This document shows positions 58,775 through 64,000 of a DNA stretch of 64,000 nucleotides, piece after piece. The DNA is from Ignavibacteriales bacterium (GTDB taxonomy: Bacteria > Bacteroidota > Ignavibacteria > UBA10030). Under the pieces are notes generated by a model. The model ran no database searches. It saw only the letters and a program-made list of their open reading frames with translations, and was not told where the DNA came from. Location: assembly GCA_026390595.1 (NCBI GenBank), contig JAPLFQ010000025.1, positions 186,001 to 250,000 on the forward strand, read 5' to 3'. Positions within the stretch are counted from its first letter, which is position 1, and each line of letters starts with the position of its first letter. The translations under genes and the position numbers were made by a program.

Positions 58775-60258
58775 GGTTGCTCCGCGGTTGTGAGATGTTT
58801 GGGAGGTGATGTGCGCTGACTCGCCAGCGAGCCGACGATCATGCCAAGCGCCGCAAGAATGAAACTGAGGATGCCGGCAATGTTCACGTCAGCCATGAAG
58901 GCCAGCCACGCCGGTAACGAGTCACGCGACTTTTCCAGCACGAGGAAGCCGGCAGGCGCGAGCGCGCCCATGATGAGCGACGTGTAGGCTCCGACGTTGT
59001 TCGCCTTGCGCCAGTACATCCCCGCAGCGACGCACCCCAGAGCCCCTGAAGTGTACATCGCCCCTGTCACATACAGGTACTGGAAAGCGGTATCCGGAAT
59101 CTGATACCAGAGACCGAACACCAGGAGAAACGCCCCGATCACTCCCGCAACAACTCTGGTTATCGCAACGGTCGTCGATTCCGGAAAATCTTCAGGCCGC
59201 GCACACGCGATGACGTCTCGTGCCAGTACAGAACTCCATGCAAGCAAATACGCGCTGTAGGTGGACATCGACGCGGCGAGCATGCCCGCCACGAGCAACC
59301 CGAGAAATCCCGGGGGAACGACAGCGCCAAGGAGCCTCGGCATCGCAGCGGCGCTGGTCAGGCCCGGACCGAAAAACGCGAGTGCAGCAGCCCCCCAGAA
59401 CATTGGTATCATTGCCCGCCCCGCAAACGTCAGGCCCGTCCAGAAAAACACCTTCTTCGCCACTGCCGGACTTTCTGAGGCCAGGGCTTTCGACGTCCCG
59501 GGCTGCCACAATGCTCCTGCCGCCACACTGCACACGAGAATCCAAAGTACAAAAGTCCAGCCGAACCGCGGATTGACGAAGGGGTCAACCCCTGACGCCC
59601 CCAGCGTGTTTGACACCGCGGTGCTGATGCTTGTCAGGTCCACCCGCCACAACACGGCTATGGTCGCCACCAGCATTCCGAACGCCAGGACTACAAATTG
59701 CATGAAGTCCGTGATCACAATCGAAAACATGCCGCCGAGGATCGTGTAGGAAACGACGATCAGAATCATGACCGTCATGATGATCGCGAGCGCTCCCGGA
59801 CCGAACCCCATCACTTCCGAAAGGAAGATCCCGTCGAACTTCAGAAAAATCCCCATATTGAGCACACCCCCGAGGAAGAGGATGATCCCGCCCAGGAGAC
59901 GAACCTTGCGTGAGTATCGCAGCTCGTAGTACTCGGGGATGGTCATCACGCGGAGTCGGCGGAGATTCTCTATGATGAATCCCGTTCGACCCACAACCAC
60001 GTAGGCAATCATCGCCAGAATGCCGATGATGAACCCCGAAAAACCCGCCACGTACCCGAGTTCTCCGTAGTAGACAAACGTCACGGTCCCCAATTCGGTG
60101 GCTACAAATGTTGCAATGCCGAGGGAGACTTTCACTTTCCTGCCGGCAACCATGTAGCCGGCGAGGTTCTCAACGTACCTTTTTGCCCAGATGCCGAGGG
60201 CGACGCTGGCGAGCAGATATGCTACGGTCAATATCCAGTCGATGGCTCCGAAATTCAT
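58771..60258 (-). CDS. Sodium:solute symporter (SLC5/SSF family)
   Basis: A 495-residue membrane transporter with about 13 helices. Landmarks are AGRKVKVSLGIATFVATELGT near the start (substrate/Na+ site of helix 1), LGGVLNMGIFLKFDGIF, YTILGGMFSIVITDFMQF and AGMLAASMSTYSAYLLAWSS. It uses a sodium gradient to import a small solute, typically a sugar, amino acid or carboxylate. Translation is coupled on both sides by four-base ATGA overlaps, upstream with the GATase-like gene and downstream with the 48-residue protein. Substrate not determined. Confidence 0.93.
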   Translation of the reverse strand: MNFGAIDWILTVAYLLASVALGIWAKRYVENLAGYMVAGRKVKVSLGIATFVATELGTVTFVYYGELGYVAGFSGFIIGILAMIAYVVVGRTGFIIENLRRLRVMTIPEYYELRYSRKVRLLGGIILFLGGVLNMGIFLKFDGIFLSEVMGFGPGALAIIMTVMILIVVSYTILGGMFSIVITDFMQFVVLAFGMLVATIAVLWRVDLTSISTAVSNTLGASGVDPFVNPRFGWTFVLWILVCSVAAGALWQPGTSKALASESPAVAKKVFFWTGLTFAGRAMIPMFWGAAALAFFGPGLTSAAAMPRLLGAVVPPGFLGLLVAGMLAASMSTYSAYLLAWSSVLARDVIACARPEDFPESTTVAITRVVAGVIGAFLLVFGLWYQIPDTAFQYLYVTGAMYTSGALGCVAAGMYWRKANNVGAYTSLIMGALAPAGFLVLEKSRDSLPAWLAFMADVNIAGILSFILAALGMIVGSLASQRTSPPKHLTTAEQP

Positions 60259-61049
60259 CCGGCAAACACCTGCTTCCAGAACTGCTGGTACTGCTTCCAT
60301 TTCATGAAGTTGATCCCCCAGTGCGGGCTGGCGCCGGTCATCCAGCAGGTGACCCTCCCTGTGCCGAACTTCCGGGAGGCAAGCAAGGGATGCCAGGTTC
60401 CCTGATTCTGAATCTCCACCACTGCTTCACATCCGTCGCGGAGCCGCGACTCGTTAAAACCCAGAAGCGGAGGAAGTGTCGACCAATCGAGTCCTCTGAC
60501 CATCGGGTTCTTCGCATCGTTGCACCGCACTTCGTACCCTGCGGTCGACTCGATCAGGTCATCCCCCTGAAGGCAGACAACGGGGAACACGTCGTGTATG
60601 CGTGAGCGTCCCCACCCCCCTTTCCCCAGCTCCCCGCCGAAGCTGTACCATCCTCCGTTCATATGGAAATGTCCTCCCCGGGTGATCCAGTCGCGGAGTA
60701 TGTCAAACCGGTCAGGGAACGTCACAGGACTATCTCCCCACTTGGCACGCTGGAAAAAGTCGGGATGCAGCATCAGACATTTGGTTTCCACGTCCGCAAA
60801 GACGATGGCGGTTGACCATCGAAGCCGCTCCTCGAAAGCTTCGGGAGAGAGGTGATACAATTCCCATGACGGCTGAGAGATGACTTCTGCTCCGGGAATC
60901 GCTCTTAGCGCGTCGACGAACGGCTGCGCGTAATTGAGCATTTCGACATCTTTCACTTCAGACTTGAATGGGGATTCGATATAGGTCTGGCCGAGTTGGA
61001 TGCACCAGTTGCCGACGTGCCAGATCCGGGGCGTAGCGTGGCTAGTCAT
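60255..61049 (-). CDS. Glutamine amidotransferase-like protein (PF07090-like)
   Basis: A 264-residue cytoplasmic protein. The layout matches the putative amidotransferase family with a flavodoxin-like GATase fold (RIWHVGNWCIQLGQTYIESPFK at the start, then ALRAIPGAEVISQPSWE, IVFADVETKCLMLHP, FDILRDWITRGGHFHMNGGWYSFGG). No CxG nucleophile elbow is seen where class I GATases have one, so true amidotransferase activity is unlikely. ATG at 61049 is preferred over GTG at 61055. It is the first gene of the coupled trio with the SLC5 symporter, so a role in handling the imported solute is likely. Confidence 0.8.
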   Translation of the reverse strand: MTSHATPRIWHVGNWCIQLGQTYIESPFKSEVKDVEMLNYAQPFVDALRAIPGAEVISQPSWELYHLSPEAFEERLRWSTAIVFADVETKCLMLHPDFFQRAKWGDSPVTFPDRFDILRDWITRGGHFHMNGGWYSFGGELGKGGWGRSRIHDVFPVVCLQGDDLIESTAGYEVRCNDAKNPMVRGLDWSTLPPLLGFNESRLRDGCEAVVEIQNQGTWHPLLASRKFGTGRVTCWMTGASPHWGINFMKWKQYQQFWKQVFAG

Positions 61050-61099
61050 GGACACGGCTCTTTCTTTTTTGAAGAAGCGTTCCTTATGAATTGAAGGAC

Positions 61100-61128
61100 A
61101 TTATAATGAAACCCTCAATAAAAAACCA
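61100..61128 (-). promoter_or_regulatory. Possible promoter of the SLC5 trio
   Basis: On the minus strand a consensus -10 TATAAT (61105-61100) lies about 50 bases before the ATG at 61049. The -35 at 17 bp is only TGGTTT. Confidence 0.4.
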
Positions 61129-61214
61129 CGACTCTTGTTTGGAGGATAGATTGGGCTGAGTAGAAGTTATCTTTGAATCGTTATTACTGATTCCATCAGA
61201 AGATGTCTTTGCGA

Positions 61215-61309
61215 TTCTTGGCGTTCTTAGCGGTTGTCTTCTAACCGCAAAGGCCGCCCGCCTACCCCAACGTGCCTCATGAGGCGGGCAGGCAAAGAGG
61301 CGCCAAGAA
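61215..61309. repeat. Dispersed palindromic repeat (copy R4) with nested palindrome
   Basis: Outer arms TTCTTGGCG (61215-61223) and CGCCAAGAA (61301-61309), inner arms GCGGTT (61230-61235) and AACCGC (61243-61248), the same plan as R2. A second palindrome, GCCCGCCT (61256-61263) and AGGCGGGC (61282-61289), is inserted in the right arm. Confidence 0.8.
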
Positions 61310-61346
61310 GGTTTTTGAGAGGAGCTCAGGTGATGCAATCCTGAGC

Positions 61347-61375
61347 TTGACATTCAGCCGCGACTTTTCTAACAT
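61347..61375 (+). promoter_or_regulatory. Sigma-70-like promoter of the membrane-protein operon
   Basis: TTGACA (61347-61352), 17 bp, TAACAT (61370-61375), about 89 bases before the start at 61464. Confidence 0.7.
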
Positions 61376-61463
61376 AGGCCAGTTACCTGATTCTGGCTGG
61401 TAGCCGTCCCTCTGTTCCCTCCGATTTGTTGTTTTGTATTCCATTCATGATCCTGGAGGCGCT

Positions 61464-62108
61464 ATGGTCGTTCTCTGGCTCATCATCGGTTGCGTGGTTG
61501 TCTCCGTCGCTTTCTTCCTTCCTGGTCGCTCCCCGGAGGTTTGGCCGAATATCAACAGCGCCGGGATAGCGTTGCTTGTGTATCTTGTCGCACTCCTGGG
61601 AGTATACTCCCGGTCAAAACACCTCACGCTGCGACGCCGGAGTACTGTCCTCGTGATTGCCGCATTGGCCATTCTGGCCGGAGTGTTCTCCTGGAAGCAG
61701 ATGGAGGACCAATCCAAATGGCAGCGGCAGAAACTTGGGGAAATCGGTACAATCATCGGCCGCGGCATCTATGCCGCGATGATCACCGATTCGCTCCTCT
61801 GCGTGCTCGACGACTACCACCATCAAAAAGGGAAGACCAAAGTATCGTTGGGCGAGATCTACCGAAAAAGATATCCGCCTGGAAATGTCGGCGATCCCTG
61901 GAGCTCTATACGAGCGACGGGCAGGCCCAATCCTCCCGATGATATATTCCTCGCAGCGATTTCTGATACGCAGGTTGTCCTCGTCGCCCGGCATCCATGG
62001 TACAGGGGAGAGGATACTGCATTCGCCACTTACAACGGACCCAAAGGGACTCTGCAAGTCCGGGCGACCCTGACCGAGAAAGGACTTCAGTATGTCACAG
62101 AAAACTGA
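61464..62108 (+). CDS. Membrane protein of unknown function, first of three
   Basis: A 214-residue protein. Three hydrophobic segments (about 1-20, 33-50 and 62-77) are followed by a soluble domain (KWQRQKLGEIGTIIGRGIYAAMITDSLLCVLDDY...). GGAGG lies 4 bases before the ATG at 61464. Its stop overlaps the next gene by 17 bases. It shares the layout of membrane helices followed by a soluble C-terminal domain with the next protein. No family recognised. Confidence 0.65.
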   Translation: MVVLWLIIGCVVVSVAFFLPGRSPEVWPNINSAGIALLVYLVALLGVYSRSKHLTLRRRSTVLVIAALAILAGVFSWKQMEDQSKWQRQKLGEIGTIIGRGIYAAMITDSLLCVLDDYHHQKGKTKVSLGEIYRKRYPPGNVGDPWSSIRATGRPNPPDDIFLAAISDTQVVLVARHPWYRGEDTAFATYNGPKGTLQVRATLTEKGLQYVTEN

Positions 62109-62883
62109 ACCCACGGGCGCCGGCCCCGCGACGGAATTGTCCAATACATATCTTGTCAGTCTTGTTGTTGCTTCGGCATGTGTACTCGTGCTCGTCTTCG
62201 CCGGCTCACGGCTGCTGCCGAATCCACTCGCTGCTTTCCATATCGAGGGGGCTGGTCCGGTTCCACTTCTGTACCCGTGGATCCTGGCGGGCGGACAAAC
62301 GATCGCCAATGGCCTGACGGAATTCTCCGGTTCTTCACTGGCGCAGGCCGGCAATTCAATATTCATTACTTCCCTCCTGGGCATTCTCTTTTCCGGAGTC
62401 CTGGTTCCCACTCTTACTCTTCTTCTTATGGGCCGGCACAGGTCTGCAGCGGGACGCGGTCTCTATCTCGCTTGTCTCATTGTTTCCGTGACGCTCGCTG
62501 TCACTGTGCCGCTCACGGGTTACGTAGCATACACAGTACGGCTGTCACTGCGGGAAGCCCAGGCGGTACAAACAAACAGAGATTATGTTATCAATGAGCT
62601 CAACACCATTGCATGGAAACTGCGAGAGTACCGGATTGTTCCGAAGGCTCTTGGTGGAGGGGAAGGTGCAGTTGACGGATATGTCTTGCCCCCTTCGCTG
62701 GCAGAGACTGAGGATGCGACGTACGTGATACGGCAACCCTCTCACGAATCAAATGGATACATGGGACCGCTTATGGCGACACTGCGCGCGTCCTCAAAGA
62801 AGTATCCTGGCTGCGAGGTCGAAGTCTCTGTGGGGACTCGCGGGCAATTGGGGTTATGGTCCTACACAGGAAAATTTCAATAG
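62092..62883 (+). CDS. Membrane protein of unknown function, second of three
   Basis: A 263-residue protein. Four or so membrane segments (18-40, 58-75, 86-108, 122-148) precede a C-terminal soluble domain with NELNTIAWKLREYRIVPKALGGGEGAVDGYVLPPSL and the ending VGTRGQLGLWSYTGKF. That domain resembles a small conserved module found in uncharacterised envelope proteins of this phylum. The start overlaps the preceding gene by 17 bases, implying coupling. Function unknown; the paired architecture suggests the two proteins interact. Confidence 0.65.
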   Translation: MSQKTEPTGAGPATELSNTYLVSLVVASACVLVLVFAGSRLLPNPLAAFHIEGAGPVPLLYPWILAGGQTIANGLTEFSGSSLAQAGNSIFITSLLGILFSGVLVPTLTLLLMGRHRSAAGRGLYLACLIVSVTLAVTVPLTGYVAYTVRLSLREAQAVQTNRDYVINELNTIAWKLREYRIVPKALGGGEGAVDGYVLPPSLAETEDATYVIRQPSHESNGYMGPLMATLRASSKKYPGCEVEVSVGTRGQLGLWSYTGKFQ

Positions 62884-62932
62884 TTGATTATGGCAGCGGT
62901 TGCTTCTGATGACATTGGAAGGAGTAAATGAC

Positions 62933-63412
62933 ATGGGTGGTCAGACAAGGAGTTTGTTTTCACTCGACTGGAGATGGATCGTGGCAGGGTACTGCTATCT
63001 GATTCTGTTTCATCTGCTGCCAACGTACCTCATGGGAGGCTCTTCTGCCTTCCTCGTTCGTCCACATCTGCCTGGCGACGAGGGGGCCGGTTCTGGTTTG
63101 CAGCCTTGGGACATGGGGATAATCTGGTTGTTGGCTGGAGTGCTGGTGGTGGCGTTCGTGGTGGGGTGGAAGTCCAGGGGATTCACGATACTGGAGCCGG
63201 CGGTGTCAGGGGCACTGTATGCCCTAACAACGGCGCTCGCTTTTCACCAGTTGGCCACTCCCCGCATTCGTGAGCGAGCAGTACTTGCCATTACGTTCCT
63301 GGTGCTCATCGTTATTATTCTTTCGGTAGCGAGCGCATGGGTAGGGGAAACGGTGCAACGGTGGAGATTGAGGAAGAATGAAGAGTCCTCGAACCCGGAA
63401 GATGGAAGGTGA
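62933..63412 (+). CDS. Small four-helix membrane protein, third of three
   Basis: A 159-residue protein with four membrane segments (about 16-37, 62-81, 87-110, 118-140) and a charged C-terminus. AAGGAG lies 8 bases before the ATG at 62933; an in-frame TTG upstream is not needed. A terminator follows at 63487, ending the three-gene operon. Not recognised. Confidence 0.65.
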   Translation: MGGQTRSLFSLDWRWIVAGYCYLILFHLLPTYLMGGSSAFLVRPHLPGDEGAGSGLQPWDMGIIWLLAGVLVVAFVVGWKSRGFTILEPAVSGALYALTTALAFHQLATPRIRERAVLAITFLVLIVIILSVASAWVGETVQRWRLRKNEESSNPEDGR

Positions 63413-63486
63413 GGATTTTAAGTTCGATTGTGCCAGGAAGGCATTGTCCGGTGTAATGTCTTCCTGGGCAATTATCAAGATCCTGC

Positions 63487-63516
63487 AAGAAGGCTCGGCG
63501 ATCGCTGAGCCTTCTT
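63487..63516 (+). terminator. Rho-independent terminator of the membrane-protein operon
   Basis: AAGAAGGCTC (63487-63496) and GAGCCTTCTT (63507-63516) with an inner GGCGATCGCT extending the stem. The downstream bases are only partly T-rich. Confidence 0.75.
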
Positions 63517-63553
63517 CATTGTATCCCCTCAGATTGTTCGCGAATCAGCCGGG

Positions 63554-63582
63554 TTGAATCTCGGACAAACAAAGTCTATGTT
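63554..63582 (+). promoter_or_regulatory. Sigma-70-like promoter of the last gene
   Basis: TTGAAT (63554-63559), 17 bp, TATGTT (63577-63582), 27 bases before the GTG start at 63610. Confidence 0.65.
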
Positions 63583-63609
63583 CATCGTTGAACGTCTCTG
63601 GAGGTCAAC

Positions 63610-64000
63610 GTGCGTCTACGTCTGCCGGTTCAATCGACAGCCCATGTGTTGCGAGGATCCATCCCTCGCATGTCCAGCTTGCTGATGCCCGTTTTGCTTG
63701 CCATATGGCCCTGCTATTCCAGTGCGCAGAAGGTCGATCATCGTTTTGCCCCCGCGAACTACCAGACAGTCATCTGCTACCCCGACGACTGGCAAAAGAC
63801 CATGGTCAGTGAGCGCGGCGGGTTGTCATACGATTTCGGCCCAGGCCCGTATGCCCGGCCTCTCACGGAGATCACGGTGGGAGTTGCCGGCACGCGGATG
63901 ATCGCGGACAGACAATTTCTTGATGACGCTCGGATCCCCGTAGTGACCACCACGCTTCGAGCGGACTCCACACTCATCCGTCTCACAAGCTTCGCAATGC
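63610..64000 (+). CDS. Exported protein, start only (runs off the window)
   Basis: GTG at 63610 with GGAGGT 4 bases upstream opens a frame that continues to the end of the window (130 codons). The N-terminus includes a signal-like stretch (RMSSLLMPVLLAIWPCYSSA, about residues 20-40). The first mature part (YQTVICYPDDWQKTMVSERG, GPGPYARPLTEITVGVAG, DARIPVVTTTL) suggests a beta-sandwich domain of a glycoside-hydrolase-like or binding protein. Too little is visible to name it. Confidence 0.6.
   Translation, partial: MRLRLPVQSTAHVLRGSIPRMSSLLMPVLLAIWPCYSSAQKVDHRFAPANYQTVICYPDDWQKTMVSERGGLSYDFGPGPYARPLTEITVGVAGTRMIADRQFLDDARIPVVTTTLRADSTLIRLTSFAM

Overview
The window looks like a chromosomal segment of a Gram-negative bacterium of the Bacteroidota/FCB assemblage, most likely an Ignavibacteria-like (early-branching) lineage. 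Four secreted proteins end in the type IX secretion (T9SS) sorting domain with the YPNPFNP signature. The usual Bacteroidia expression signals (no Shine-Dalgarno, TAnnTTTG -7 box) are not seen: most starts have GGAGG-like sites, and about ten promoters fit TTGACA-17 bp-TATAAT. Base composition is moderately GC-rich. The lineage call is an inference from these traits; there is no rRNA in the window.

Layout. 1-620: a PD-(D/E)XK-type GxxExxY gene bracketed by arms of a dispersed palindromic repeat. 629-6123: a glycosyltransferase/phosphoglycosyltransferase-like fusion, accA, a thioesterase, a Trm112-like zinc protein, a flippase and a small lipoprotein. 6098-14532: two large T9SS exoproteins (a HExxH metalloprotease and a BNR/sortilin-type beta-propeller) interleaved with lipoproteins. 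14577-17839: DUF1385 membrane protein, prfA, tadA and a kinase-like protein without an ATPase domain. 18114-20219: glgX. 20271-22938 (minus): a three-gene operon of minor-pilin-like proteins with promoter and terminator. 23221-26384 (minus): a 1026-residue T9SS exoprotein. 26560-31277: threonine aldolase, tRNA-Arg(UCG), M16 metallopeptidase. 31583-37139: a multi-PAS hybrid histidine kinase, a TlpA-like thioredoxin, an alpha/beta hydrolase. 37239-45422: two ABC export systems, the second with a periplasmic NEW3 protein and two paralogous permeases. 45617-51378: XRE regulator, two more hybrid kinases, a short T9SS protein and a degenerate DDE integrase. 51586-58588: acyl-CoA synthetase, winged-helix/ferredoxin protein, CDF transporter, S9 peptidase, lipoprotein peroxiredoxin. 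58628-61049 (minus): a translationally coupled trio (GATase-like protein, SLC5 symporter, 48-residue membrane protein). 61347-64000: three unassigned membrane proteins and the start of an exported protein.

Taken together the region mixes housekeeping functions (translation termination, tRNA modification, fatty-acid and glycogen metabolism) with a large cell-envelope and secretion load and at least four His-kinase proteins. The most unusual parts are the repeat-embedded nuclease gene, the pilin-like operon without the prepilin Glu, the integrase-derived gene that has lost two of three catalytic acids, a palindrome-rich element inserted in a duplicated ribosome-binding leader (41284-41614), and a 55-bp DNA block shared by the sorting domains of two otherwise unrelated exoproteins.
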